64,000 bases of DNA, from contig DWWN01000007.1 of NCBI GenBank assembly GCA_019119685.1, forward strand, positions 1 to 64,000. Direction: 5' to 3'. Made by a program: the position numbers and the translations under genes. Positions 17,357-27,107 of the stretch are shown piece after piece; within the stretch, counting starts at the first letter, position 1; every line of letters begins with the position of its first letter. The stretch is from Candidatus Faecalibacterium faecigallinarum (GTDB lineage: Bacteria > Bacillota > Clostridia > Oscillospirales > Ruminococcaceae). The notes beneath the pieces are model-generated. The model was given only the letters and a program-made list of their open reading frames with translations, was not told the DNA's origin and did not search any database.

Positions 17357-18883
17357 TTACAGCAGCGGGCTGACCAGCCGCAGCACATCGTCCAGCAGCG
17401 TGCCCAGCAGGCTGGTGCGGCAGTCCTCCAGGGTGATGCGGCGGCTCTGCGCGAACGTCTTTTCCAGGTCGGTGCGGACGGCGGCCACCTGGCTGCCGCC
17501 CATCAGCAGGGTGCCGCACTCAAAGTGCAGGTACAGGCTGCGGTAGTCCATGTTGATGCTGCCCACCACCGCCACGCGGTCGTCGCTGACATAGCACTTG
17601 GAGTGGACAAAGCCCGGGGTGAACTCGTACACCTTGACCCCCGCCCGCAGCAGGGGCAGGTAATACGACCGGCTGAGCCGGAACACCATCTTTTTGTCCG
17701 GGATGCCGGGCAAGATCAGACGCACGTCCACTCCCCGCTTGGCCGCCAGCTTGAGGGAGTTGAGCAGGTCCTCGCCGATGGCCAGGTACGGGGTGAAGAT
17801 GTAGACATACTTTTCCGCCTGATCCAGGATGTCCCGGTAGACGCTCTCGGCCAGGCGCTCCTCATCCAGCGGGCTGTCGGCGTAGGGCTGGACCACCCCG
17901 TCCGACGCAGCCTTGACGGTGGGGCGGAAGGGGCTGTAGTCCTCCTCCATGGGGCGGAAGGCGTTCCAGAAGTTGAGGAACATGACGGTAAAGTTCCAGA
18001 CCGCCGCGCCTTCCAGCCGGACGGCGGCGTCCTTCCAGTAACCGAACCGTTCCTCCACATTGATATACTCGTCGGCAAAGTTGGTGCCGCCGTTGTAGGC
18101 CACGTTGCCGTCGATCGAGACGATCTTGCGGTGGTCCCGGTGGTTCATCACCAGAGAGACGAGGGGCACCACCGGGTTAAAGGGGATGCAGCGGATATGG
18201 GCCTGTTCCAGCCGGATGACAAAGCCCGAGGGCACGGTGGTCAGACAGCCCATGTCGTCGTAGATGACCCGGACGTCCACCCCGGCGGCGGCCTTTTCCC
18301 GCAGGATGTCCTCGACGGCGTTCCACATTTTGCCGGGGCGGATGATGAACGTCTCAAGGAAGATGAACTTTTCCGCCCGGCGCAGGTCCTCCAGCAGGTG
18401 CGGGAACATCGCCTCGCCGCTGGAAAAATATTCCACCGAGGTATCCTTCCAGGCCGGCCAGGGGCCGTATTTGGCGATATAGCCGCTCAGGGCCCGGGTG
18501 CGCTGGTCTACCCCGTCCAGCTGGCCGGGGCGCTGGTCCACCAGGCCCCGGTGGCGGCGGTCCACGGCGGCCATCCGGCGGCGCATCCGGCGGGAGGGGC
18601 GCTTGTTGCCCCAGAACAAATACATCAGCCCGCCGAACACCGGCGTGATGCCGATCAGCGCCATCCAGGCGATGGTGTAGGCGGGGTTTTCATCCTTGCG
18701 CACCAGGAACAGGATGATGATAACGCTCAGCGCCGTCATGACGCCGTTGAGCCAGGCGGCATATTCGGTCAGCCGGAGGTAGAGGGACGCCATCCACACC
18801 AGCTGGATCAAAATCAGCAGGAAGGTGATGGTGATCTTGTTGACAAAGCGGCTGAGGACTTTGACGACCGGCAGTTTGAACAT
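17357..18883 (-). CDS. cls: Cardiolipin synthase (PLD family)
   Basis: Two HKD motifs: HRDHRKIVSIDGNVAYNGGTNFADEY and HSKCYVSDDRVAVVGSINMDYRSL. Confidence 0.95.
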   Translation of the reverse strand: MFKLPVVKVLSRFVNKITITFLLILIQLVWMASLYLRLTEYAAWLNGVMTALSVIIILFLVRKDENPAYTIAWMALIGITPVFGGLMYLFWGNKRPSRRMRRRMAAVDRRHRGLVDQRPGQLDGVDQRTRALSGYIAKYGPWPAWKDTSVEYFSSGEAMFPHLLEDLRRAEKFIFLETFIIRPGKMWNAVEDILREKAAAGVDVRVIYDDMGCLTTVPSGFVIRLEQAHIRCIPFNPVVPLVSLVMNHRDHRKIVSIDGNVAYNGGTNFADEYINVEERFGYWKDAAVRLEGAAVWNFTVMFLNFWNAFRPMEEDYSPFRPTVKAASDGVVQPYADSPLDEERLAESVYRDILDQAEKYVYIFTPYLAIGEDLLNSLKLAAKRGVDVRLILPGIPDKKMVFRLSRSYYLPLLRAGVKVYEFTPGFVHSKCYVSDDRVAVVGSINMDYRSLYLHFECGTLLMGGSQVAAVRTDLEKTFAQSRRITLEDCRTSLLGTLLDDVLRLVSPLL

Positions 18884-18980
18884 GGCTTCTCCTTTCCCAT
18901 AAGATCTGTTATGGATGCTCGTGTCCCTGTCAGTATACCGCCCCCGGCCCTTTTTTGCAAGCCGGGCGCGAAAAGACGCA

Positions 18981-19022
18981 AAAAAGAGACAGTGCCGCGG
19001 CGTTTGTCCCGGCGCTGTCTCC
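18981..19022 (-). terminator. Terminator of degV-family gene
   Basis: GAGACAGnGCCG...CGGCnCTGTCTC stem with TTTTTT tail on minus strand. Confidence 0.75.
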
Positions 19023-19040
19023 CTTGATGCAATGATATTT

Positions 19041-19886
19041 TTAGACGGTGGGCGCGGCGGCGTCCTCGTAGCCCACCAGCAGGCCGCCCAGCTCGGCGTA
19101 GAAGCTGCACAGCGCGCCGCACTCCACGATCTCCACCTCAGAGTCGGGCCAGATGGCCTCGATCATCAGCTTGAGGCGGCGGGCCGCCTTTTCGTTGTCG
19201 CAGTGGGCGATCTGTACCTTGCCGTTGGCAAAGCCGCGGTCCCGCATTTCCAGAATGGTGCGCTCCAGCACGCCGTGCTCCCCGCGGGTCTTGCAGATGA
19301 TGTCCAGCTCGCCCTGCGGGCTGGCCTGGCCCAGCACCCGGATGCCCAGGGCCCGCGCCACCACGGCGGCGGTCAGCTTGACCCGGCCGTTGCGGGCAAG
19401 GTTGTTCAGCGATTCCAGCGAGAAAAGCAGATGGGTGTGTTCGGCGTAGGCCGTCACCGCGTCGCAGATCTCCTCAAAGGTAGCCTCGGTGGGCGCCAGA
19501 GCCGCCAGCCGGCGGGCCAGCAGGCACATCTCCGGCCCGGTGGAAAGGCTGTCCAGCACGAACACTTTGGCGCCGGGGTTGGTGTCCTGGTATTCCTCGG
19601 CGGCCATCCGGGCGGCGTTGTTGCAGCCCGACAGCGTGCCGGTGATGGTCACGACAAAGATCTCGTCCGCCCCGGCGTATGCCGCCAGAAAGTCCCCCAC
19701 GTTGGGGCAGGAAGTAGAGCTCTTGCCCTTATAGGTGCGCAGGTCGTGGGCCATGGCAAAGGCGTCGGTGCCGGGCTCGTCCACATACTCCTGCTCGTCG
19801 GTGATGATCTTCAGGGGCACACAGGCGTAGTCCACCCCCGGCAGCTGCCACAGATTCGATGAGGAATCCAGCACAATTTTCCGTTT
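19041..19886 (-). CDS. DegV family fatty-acid-binding protein
   Basis: KIVLDSSSNL, KSSTSCPNVGDFLAAYAGADEIFVVTITGTLSGCNNAA. Confidence 0.92.
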   Translation of the reverse strand, partial: KRKIVLDSSSNLWQLPGVDYACVPLKIITDEQEYVDEPGTDAFAMAHDLRTYKGKSSTSCPNVGDFLAAYAGADEIFVVTITGTLSGCNNAARMAAEEYQDTNPGAKVFVLDSLSTGPEMCLLARRLAALAPTEATFEEICDAVTAYAEHTHLLFSLESLNNLARNGRVKLTAAVVARALGIRVLGQASPQGELDIICKTRGEHGVLERTILEMRDRGFANGKVQIAHCDNEKAARRLKLMIEAIWPDSEVEIVECGALCSFYAELGGLLVGYEDAAAPTV

Positions 19887-19985
19887 CATACATACATCTC
19901 TCCAATCCGCAGCCGGCATACGCCAACCGTTCGCTTTAGACCCGTCCTCTGCCTGTCTGATGGACCAAGTCCGTATTCTGCCTTC

Positions 19986-20014
19986 ATCATATCAGTTTTT
20001 GAATAACTTGTCAA
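19986..20014 (-). promoter_or_regulatory. Predicted promoter of degV-family gene
   Basis: TTGACA-N17-TATGAT on minus strand. Confidence 0.75.
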
Positions 20015-20052
20015 CCATATGCAAAAATCTTAACAAAAGATTTTCGGTTCTA

Positions 20053-20080
20053 TTGACTTTTGGACGGTTTGATGTATACT
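20053..20080 (+). promoter_or_regulatory. Predicted promoter of DUF1836 gene
   Basis: TTGACT-N16-TATACT; -10 ends 6 nt before the ATG. Confidence 0.7.
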
Positions 20081-20086
20081 TAAACC

Positions 20087-20635
20087 ATGAATGCTGAAAC
20101 GAAACGCCGCATCGCGGCTTCTGCCGCGGGCTTTGCCCTGCCCCGGTATGACGACTTGCCTGGCATGGGGCTGTATCTCGACCAGACCGTCCAGTACGTC
20201 AACAGCCATTTCCGCACCTTTCCGGGGATGGAGCTGACGGGGTCGATGGTCAGCAACTATGTCAAAAAAGGGCTTATCACCCACCCGGTGCGCAAAAAAT
20301 ACACCCGGGACCAGATCGGCTACCTGATGTACATTGTGGTGGTCAAAAACGTTTTGTCCATGGAGAACATCCAGTTCCTTTTCTCCATTCAGAAGGAGCG
20401 GTTCGACGCCGGGGCGGCGTACAACTTTTTCTGCGACGAGCTGGAAGCTGCCATCGGCTCGGTGTTCGGGCTGCGGCCGTCCACCCGCCGGCCGGACAGC
20501 GGCCTGAGCGACGAGCAGTTCCTGCTGCGGTGCAGCGTCATCCCCGCCGCCAACAAGATCTATCTGGACTGCTGCTTCGATGCGCTGCGCCAGGAGCAGG
20601 CCCTCTGGCCCGACATCCTGGACGATCTGCAATAG
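20087..20635 (+). CDS. DUF1836 domain-containing protein
   Basis: QTVQYVNSHFRTFPGMELTGSMVSNYVKKGLITHPVRKKYTRDQIGYLMYIVVVKNVLSMENIQFLF. Confidence 0.85.
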   Translation: MNAETKRRIAASAAGFALPRYDDLPGMGLYLDQTVQYVNSHFRTFPGMELTGSMVSNYVKKGLITHPVRKKYTRDQIGYLMYIVVVKNVLSMENIQFLFSIQKERFDAGAAYNFFCDELEAAIGSVFGLRPSTRRPDSGLSDEQFLLRCSVIPAANKIYLDCCFDALRQEQALWPDILDDLQ

Positions 20636-20640
20636 CGTGA

Positions 20641-20680
20641 TAAAAAAAACGCGGACGCACTGGCGCCCGCGCTTTTTTCA
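20641..20680. terminator. Bidirectional terminator between DUF1836 and flavodiiron genes
   Basis: AAAAAAAACGCGGaCGC...GCGcCCGCGCTTTTTT. Confidence 0.8.
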
Positions 20681-20698
20681 TGCACGCTTATGTACTTT

Positions 20699-21883
20699 TT
20701 ACCGCGCCACGACCTCGCTGGCCAGGGCGTCCATCTGGGCGTCGTCGCAGGGGTGGGCTGCGCCGCGGATGCTGACGGTGTGCTCGCAGACGGTGATGTT
20801 CTTCATCCCGGCCAGCTCGGCGGTCATCAGCTTGTTGGCCATGGGAGCCCACATGCCGTTCTCCATCAGGCCGGCGATGCGGCCCTGGAAGTTCTTGGTC
20901 TTGAGGTGGGTCAGGAAGGTTTCCATCGGCGGGAACAGAAACCCGTCGTAGGTGGCGCAGGCCAGCACCATCTTGCCGCAGCGGAAAGCCTCGGCCACCG
21001 CATAGGAGACGTCGGTGCGGGTCAGGTCCATCTCAGTGACGGACGCGCCGGCAGCCCGCAGCTTTTCGGCCATCTTGTGGGCGGCCTCGCGGGTGTGACC
21101 GTGGATGGAAGCCGAAGCCACCAGGATCGCGGCGGGCTCCTCGGGCTTGTAGCTGGACCAGGTGTCGTACAGGCTCAGGTAGGGGGCCAGGTCGCCGTTC
21201 AGCACGGGGCCGTGCAGGGGGCAGATCTGAGCGATGTCCAGGCCGGCAGCCTTTTTGAGCAGGGCCTGGACCTGGGGGCCGTACTTGCCCACGATGTTCA
21301 GGAAGTACCGGCGGGCATCGTCGGCCCAGTTGGCGAAGCTGTCGCCCTCGGCCACCACGCCGAACCGGCCAAAGCCGTCGGCCGAGAACAGCACCTTCTC
21401 GCTGGACTCATAGCTGACCATCACCTCGGGCCAGTGCACCATGGGGGCAAAGACGAAGTGGAGGGTGTGGCTGCCCAGGCTGAGGGTGTCGCCGTCCTTG
21501 ACGGTGACGCGGCGGCCGGCCTCGATGGCGCCGGGGAAGAAGTTTTCCAGATAAGCAAAGGTCTTGGCGTTGCCCACCACCTGCATGGCGGGATACTTGG
21601 CGGCCAGGCGGGCCACATTGGCCGAGTGGTCAGGCTCCACATGGGACACCACCAGGTAATCGGGGGCCTTGCCGGCCAGCTCGACCTCCAAAGCCTCCAT
21701 CCACGCGTCGGTGGCGCGGGCGTCCACCGTGTCCATGACGGCGGTCTTTTCGTCCCGGATCAGGTAGCTGTTGTAGCTGACGCCGCCGGGGACGGGGTAC
21801 TGGCTCTCAAACAGGTCGAGGGTGGTATCGTTGACGCTGATGCCCAGGATGGAATCCGTGACGTTTGTTTTGTAGACGTTCAT
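20699..21883 (-). CDS. fprA: FprA-type flavodiiron protein (A-type flavoprotein)
   Basis: Metallo-beta-lactamase-like SHVEPDHSANVARL plus C-terminal flavodoxin ILVASASIHGHTREAAHKMAEKL. Confidence 0.93.
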   Translation of the reverse strand: MNVYKTNVTDSILGISVNDTTLDLFESQYPVPGGVSYNSYLIRDEKTAVMDTVDARATDAWMEALEVELAGKAPDYLVVSHVEPDHSANVARLAAKYPAMQVVGNAKTFAYLENFFPGAIEAGRRVTVKDGDTLSLGSHTLHFVFAPMVHWPEVMVSYESSEKVLFSADGFGRFGVVAEGDSFANWADDARRYFLNIVGKYGPQVQALLKKAAGLDIAQICPLHGPVLNGDLAPYLSLYDTWSSYKPEEPAAILVASASIHGHTREAAHKMAEKLRAAGASVTEMDLTRTDVSYAVAEAFRCGKMVLACATYDGFLFPPMETFLTHLKTKNFQGRIAGLMENGMWAPMANKLMTAELAGMKNITVCEHTVSIRGAAHPCDDAQMDALASEVVAR

Positions 21884-22014
21884 GGCTGACATTCCTTTCT
21901 CTTGCACGCTTGCCGGTTTTATATCTAAAAGGGTACTGGTTTTCATTTGGGCCCGGTTTCCGGGCCGCGTTATATCATACCATATTCATAGGGAAAAAGC
22001 AATGGCCTTTTCGC

Positions 22015-23376
22015 TCATGGATCTGCCGGACCGGCGCCGGGCAGAACGGCCCGGGGCGGCTGGCCGGGAGCGGCGTCCAGTTCCAGCAGGGCGGCGGCGC
22101 TCACCTCGTCCAGCGACTGGACCGCGCGCAGTTTGCGGTTGATGGCGCGGGTGCGGGTGCCGATCAGGTCGTCCAGTTCCCGGTCAGACTGGCGCAGCCG
22201 CTCCTGCAGCTTGGCAAGGCCCTTGTCGAACTTTTCAAACTCGGTCTTGACCGCGCCCAGCACCTGCCAGACCTCGTTGGAGCGCTTCTGAATGGCCAGC
22301 GTCTTGAAGCCCATCTGCAGGCTGTTCAGCAGGGCGGCCATGGTGCTGGGGCCGGCCACGTTGACCTGATAGTCCCGCTGCAGCGTTTCGACCATGCCCT
22401 GGTTGACCACCTCGGCGTACAGCCCCTCAAAGGGCAGGAACAGGATGCCGAAATTGGTGGTGTAGGGCGGCTCCACATATTTGGTGCGGATGTCCTTGGC
22501 CTCGGCCCGGACCACCTGTTCCAGGGCGCGGCGGGCCGCCTCCACGGCCTGCGCGTCCCCCGAAGCCTGCGCCTCCTGCAAATGGGCGTAGGTGTCGCCG
22601 GGGAACTTGGAGTCGATGGGCAGCCAGATGTTCTGGCCGTCGGCGCCGGGCAGCTTGACCGCGAACTCCACCCGCTGGGTGGAGCCGGGAATGGTGGCTA
22701 CGTTGGTGTCGTACTGCTCGGGGGCCAAAATTTCCTCCAGGATGGCCCCCAGCTGGATCTCGCCCAGGATGCCGCGGGTCTTGACGCCCGACAGCACCTG
22801 CTTCAGCCCGCCCACGTCGGCCGCCAACGACTGCATCTCGCCCAGGCCCTTGTAGACCTGTTCCAGCTGGTCGCTGACGGTCTTGAAGCTCTCGCTCACC
22901 CGCTTTTGCAGGGTGTCCTGGAGCTGCTCGTCCACCGTGTGGCGGATCTCGTCCAGCTTTTTGGCGTTCTCAGCCCGGACGGCGTCCATCCCCTCGGTCA
23001 GGGTGCGGCGCATCTCCTCCAGCCGCTGGGTGTTGGACAGTTCCATGGTGCGCAGGCGGCTCTCCAGGGTCTTTTCCATGGTCTGGAAGCGGCCCTCAAG
23101 GTTTTTCTGCTGGGCGGACTGGCTGCCGGTCAGCTGCATGCCCATCCCGTCCACCGCGTCTTTGACGCCCCGGATGGCGGCGTAGTTCTGTTTGCTCAAA
23201 GCGTCCTGGCTGGCCTGCAGCATCCGCTCAAAGGCATCGGCCTGCTCGTCCAGCTGTTCGGCCATCCAGTCCTCCAGGTCCCGGGTCTGGTCCTTGGCGG
23301 GCCTGAAACTGCGGAACAGCAGCACGATCATCATGGCAAAGATCGCAAGCGCTAAAAGATCATACACAGGCTGCAT
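22015..23376 (-). CDS. rmuC: RmuC family DNA recombination protein
   Basis: N-terminal TM and coiled coil; GILGEIQLGAILEEILAPEQYDTNVA; LPIDSKFPGDTYAHL; GILFLPFEGLYAEVV. Confidence 0.94.
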   Translation of the reverse strand: MQPVYDLLALAIFAMMIVLLFRSFRPAKDQTRDLEDWMAEQLDEQADAFERMLQASQDALSKQNYAAIRGVKDAVDGMGMQLTGSQSAQQKNLEGRFQTMEKTLESRLRTMELSNTQRLEEMRRTLTEGMDAVRAENAKKLDEIRHTVDEQLQDTLQKRVSESFKTVSDQLEQVYKGLGEMQSLAADVGGLKQVLSGVKTRGILGEIQLGAILEEILAPEQYDTNVATIPGSTQRVEFAVKLPGADGQNIWLPIDSKFPGDTYAHLQEAQASGDAQAVEAARRALEQVVRAEAKDIRTKYVEPPYTTNFGILFLPFEGLYAEVVNQGMVETLQRDYQVNVAGPSTMAALLNSLQMGFKTLAIQKRSNEVWQVLGAVKTEFEKFDKGLAKLQERLRQSDRELDDLIGTRTRAINRKLRAVQSLDEVSAAALLELDAAPGQPPRAVLPGAGPADP

Positions 23377-23385
23377 ATCTCCTCC

Positions 23386-24840
23386 TCAGCATTCCTGATA
23401 GGACAGGGTCTCTTTGGTGGTGACGGTCTGGTCCCCCCACAGGCCCACGCCGTCGGCCTCCACCTCGCCGGTCTGGTTGTCGTAGGGGTCGGCGCGGAAG
23501 CCCAGCATGGGCGGGTCGAAGGGCGCCTGAAAGGCGCGGTTGGCCACCATCCGCCCCGGGTCGATGCTGCCGAAGTAGTGGCGGCGGAGCTCCTCCTCCC
23601 CCGCCCTGGCCATGGACGCCCCATAGGAGCAGTCGGCGTACATCCAGCCCCTGGGGGCGATGTAGAACATGGCCCAGTCGTGGCAGCCGCACTTGCCGGG
23701 GCCCACCGCCAGGCCGCTCTGCCACCGGGCGGGGATGCCGGCGATCCGGCACAGGGTGATAAAGGTCAGGGCCATGACCCCGCAGTCCCCCCGGCGGTCC
23801 ATGGCGCAGCGGGTGGGGATATCCTCCAGCACAAAGTAGGAGGGCTGGTAGTGGTAATGGACGTTCAGGGTGATGTAGTCGTAAAAACGCTTTGCCTTTT
23901 CGGCGGGGCTGGTCAGGCCGCGGGTCAGCTGGGCGGCCAGGGCCCGCAGGCCGGGGGTAAAGACGATATGGGGGGCCTCCTCCCCGGTGTCGAAGCTGGG
24001 CTGGTCGGGGTCGGGGGAAAAGGCCATGGGGTCGGCGTAGCGGGCGGTCTGGGTGTAGCTGTACCGGGCGGTGAAGCGGCGGTTCTCGGACAGGTCCGCC
24101 TCCCAGAAGGCGGTGCGCTGGGGCGCGTCCGGGGCCGCGATCCGGGCAGGCGGCTCCGAGAGCGCGGCCAGGTCGATGTCCGACTGGCTCTCGCAGGCGG
24201 CAGGCAGGGGCAGCCAGGCCCGGACGTGGACGGTGTGCCGCCCCTCCGCCCTGGCCCTGGCCAGCGCCCGGGCAAAGGCGGCGTCCGACATCCCAACGCT
24301 GGCCTCCACCGTGATGCGGGCCGAGGCGGAGCCCTCCCGCAGCATCTTTTCGTGGGTGGCCTTCCGGCGGGCGAGGGACGCGCCGCTGTCCGGCTCGGGC
24401 ACACGCCGCCGGGCGGCAAAGGCGGGGTCGGTAGCTAGCAGCGTCTCGTCAAAGCGGTCGAGATAGTGCTTTTCCCCTTCCACGAACCGCCAGTCCACCC
24501 GGCCGGCCCGTTCGAGGGCCCGCAGCTCCTCCAGCGTGAAGCCGGTCACCTGGGCCTGCATTTTTTCCACGGCCTGCTGTTCGGTATAAATGTACTCGGC
24601 GGGCAGGCGGCGCAAAATCTCCCGCTGGGCCAGCAGGGCCTCCCGCTGGGCGTCCGGCATGGCGGGCGCGGGGTTTGCACCGGTGTTCGGGCCGTTCTGG
24701 ACGGCGGTCCAGTCCTCGGCCAGCAGGGCGTCGATCCGCGCGACGGCCTCCTCATAGTACCCCGCCGCCTTGAGGCGGGCCACATCGTCGGGCAGGCCGG
24801 CGTTCAGGCTGCGGAACCATTCATTTTGATCGGTAGTCAT
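23386..24840 (-). CDS. Transglutaminase-like domain protein
   Basis: RGDCGVMALTFITLCRIAGIPARWQSG...CGCHDWAMFYIAPRGWMYADCSYG (Cys-His-Asp). Confidence 0.85.
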   Translation of the reverse strand: MTTDQNEWFRSLNAGLPDDVARLKAAGYYEEAVARIDALLAEDWTAVQNGPNTGANPAPAMPDAQREALLAQREILRRLPAEYIYTEQQAVEKMQAQVTGFTLEELRALERAGRVDWRFVEGEKHYLDRFDETLLATDPAFAARRRVPEPDSGASLARRKATHEKMLREGSASARITVEASVGMSDAAFARALARARAEGRHTVHVRAWLPLPAACESQSDIDLAALSEPPARIAAPDAPQRTAFWEADLSENRRFTARYSYTQTARYADPMAFSPDPDQPSFDTGEEAPHIVFTPGLRALAAQLTRGLTSPAEKAKRFYDYITLNVHYHYQPSYFVLEDIPTRCAMDRRGDCGVMALTFITLCRIAGIPARWQSGLAVGPGKCGCHDWAMFYIAPRGWMYADCSYGASMARAGEEELRRHYFGSIDPGRMVANRAFQAPFDPPMLGFRADPYDNQTGEVEADGVGLWGDQTVTTKETLSYQEC

Positions 24841-24861
24841 GGATATCGTTCCCCTTTCATT

Positions 24862-25953
24862 TCACTGCTGTGCGGTAACTTCTTCCCAAAAATCCACGGC
24901 GTCGTACAGCCACCCGGCCGCGTCGGTGCCGGTGCCCACGCTGCTGCGGTGGCGCGCGTTTTGAAAGACCACCATCTTGTGGGGCACGCCGTTTGCTTCC
25001 AGCGCTTTGTCCAGCGCCGGCCCCTGACAGAAAATGTCCATCAGCATCAGGGTGGCGTCGTTGAGGCCGAACCAGTGGTAGACCGGCGGGAAGTCCCCGT
25101 CCACCTCGGCGTCGATCTCAATATTGTAATAGTAGTCCCCGGGGGCCAGGCTGTCCCCCGGCTCTGCGCCGTCATAGAGGTAAAAGTAGACCGGCTTGCC
25201 GTACATATAGTTGATGACCGGGTAGCCCAGCAGCAGCGCGCCGGGCTTGGGCAGGCCGTAGTTTTTATACCCCATCCGGCTGGTGCCAAAGACGCCGCAC
25301 ATCTGCCCCCCGGCTGAAAAGCCCACCAGGGCGTAATCCTCCGGCTGGACGCCGAACATCTCCGCGTGCTCGGTGATGAACTGCACCGCCCGCACCAGGT
25401 CATTGTAAGCGGCGTTGTCCGAGTTGTCCCGGCCCACGCTGTACCGCAGCACAAAGGAGGCGTACCCCATCTCGTGCATCTGATAGGAGACGGAGCAGCC
25501 CTCCCGCATTTTGGCGCTCTTTTCGTACATATTGCCCGGCACCACCAAGGCATATTTGGTGTTTTCCGTCTTTGCAGGGAAATAGTACAGCTCTACTTCG
25601 TCCTTGCGGGGGTCGGCGGCAATCTCCTCGGGGGTGTAGATCTTGTACGTCACCTGCACGCCGTGGTTATAGTTGTCGATGACCAGGTTGAGGCCCTGGG
25701 CCGCGTCGGGGGCTGTCCCGCCGAGGTATTCCTCCAGCGTCCAGCTGTCGTACATCCAGGGCTGTTCCGGGATGAAGATGTTCCGGTCATAGGTGTTGAA
25801 GCCGGAAGCGATCAGGCTTTCGTTGGCGCGTATCTCCTCCATGGTGGTGCTGGCGGTGATGTTCGGCAGGCCCAAAGCTCCCGCCGGGGCGGCGGGCAGG
25901 GCGGCCAGCAGCCCGGCAGCCAGCGCGGCGGCTATCATCTTTTTTGCGTTCAT
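24862..25953 (-). CDS. Secreted alpha/beta hydrolase (esterase), tandem paralog A
   Basis: Signal peptide, GFSAGG nucleophile elbow, C-terminal catalytic His region (NARHRSSVGTGTDAAGW). Confidence 0.85.
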   Translation of the reverse strand: MNAKKMIAAALAAGLLAALPAAPAGALGLPNITASTTMEEIRANESLIASGFNTYDRNIFIPEQPWMYDSWTLEEYLGGTAPDAAQGLNLVIDNYNHGVQVTYKIYTPEEIAADPRKDEVELYYFPAKTENTKYALVVPGNMYEKSAKMREGCSVSYQMHEMGYASFVLRYSVGRDNSDNAAYNDLVRAVQFITEHAEMFGVQPEDYALVGFSAGGQMCGVFGTSRMGYKNYGLPKPGALLLGYPVINYMYGKPVYFYLYDGAEPGDSLAPGDYYYNIEIDAEVDGDFPPVYHWFGLNDATLMLMDIFCQGPALDKALEANGVPHKMVVFQNARHRSSVGTGTDAAGWLYDAVDFWEEVTAQQ

Positions 25954-25965
25954 CGTGTCGGTTTT

Positions 25966-27072
25966 TCAATTTCCTTTCTTCAGTTTCGGTCCGCTGGTGA
26001 CTTCTTCCCAAAAATCCACGGCGTCGTACAGCCACCCGGCCGCGTCGGTGCCGGTGCCGGTGCCGCTGCCGTGGGGCGCACGGCCGTATACGACCATCTT
26101 GTGTTCGACCCCGCACTGCTCCAGCGCGCGGTCCAGCGCCGGCCCCTGCAGCGGCGGGAAGATCATGCCCAGGGTCCGGTCGTTCCGGCCGAACCAGTGG
26201 AACGTGGGCGGGAAGTCCGGCGTCACTTCCGCGTTCAGCTCGATGTTGTAGTAGTAGTCGCCCGGGGCCAGGTCGTCCCCCGGCTCCGCGCCGTCGTAGA
26301 CGTACAAAAAGCCCGGCTTGCCGTACATATAGTTGACGATGGGATAGGCCAGCAGCAGCGCGCCGGGCTTGGGCAGGCCGTAATTTTTGTACCCCATCCG
26401 GTCGGTGCCGAACATCCCGCACAGATGCGCCCCGGCCGAAAAGCCCACCAGGGCGTAATCCTCCGGCCGGACGCCGAACATCTCCGCGTGCTCGGTGATG
26501 AACTGCACCGCCCGCACCAGATCGTTGTAATTGGCGTTTTTGGAGATCTCGTGCCCGATCCGGTAGTTGAGAACGAATGAGGTGTACCCCATCTCGTGCA
26601 GCTGGCTGACCGCGCCGCAGGCTTCCTTGGTGCGGGCGGTGCGCTCGAACATATTGCCGGACAGCACCAGCGCATACTTCCCGTTGGGCTTATCCCCCGG
26701 GAAATAGTAAAGCTCCACCCCTTTCCGGGTGGGGTCGGCGGCGATCTCCTCGTCAGTGTAGAGGGGGTAGGTCACCTGCACGCCGCGGTTATAGTTGTCG
26801 ATGATGAGGTTCATCCCCGCTACCGCGTCGTCCACGGTCTGCCCAATGTACCGGCGCAGGGTCCAGTCTCCGTACTGCCACGGCTGTTCCGGGAAAAGCG
26901 AGCCCCGGTCCCATGTGTCGAAGCCCGAGCCCGCGATCCCCTCGTTGGCACGCATCTGCGCCACGGTCGTGTCCGGCGTGAGATAGGGCGCGGGCAGCGC
27001 CCCCGCCGGGAGGGCTGCGGCGGCCAGCATCGCGGCGGCCAGGGCGGCGGCTATCATCTTTTTTGCGTTCAT
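25966..27072 (-). CDS. Secreted alpha/beta hydrolase (esterase), tandem paralog B
   Basis: Same N-terminus MNAKKMIAAALAA, GFSAGA, APHGSGTGTGTDAAGWLYDAVDFWEEVT. Confidence 0.85.
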   Translation of the reverse strand: MNAKKMIAAALAAAMLAAAALPAGALPAPYLTPDTTVAQMRANEGIAGSGFDTWDRGSLFPEQPWQYGDWTLRRYIGQTVDDAVAGMNLIIDNYNRGVQVTYPLYTDEEIAADPTRKGVELYYFPGDKPNGKYALVLSGNMFERTARTKEACGAVSQLHEMGYTSFVLNYRIGHEISKNANYNDLVRAVQFITEHAEMFGVRPEDYALVGFSAGAHLCGMFGTDRMGYKNYGLPKPGALLLAYPIVNYMYGKPGFLYVYDGAEPGDDLAPGDYYYNIELNAEVTPDFPPTFHWFGRNDRTLGMIFPPLQGPALDRALEQCGVEHKMVVYGRAPHGSGTGTGTDAAGWLYDAVDFWEEVTSGPKLKKGN

Positions 27073-27107
27073 CGTGTCGGTTCCTTCTATTGTCCTTTCG
27101 GCTTTTC

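Noticed and set aside
24878-27082. 59-bp and 37-bp direct repeats as possible transposon or integration repeats
   Set aside because: They lie inside homologous positions of paralogous coding sequences, so gene duplication explains them.
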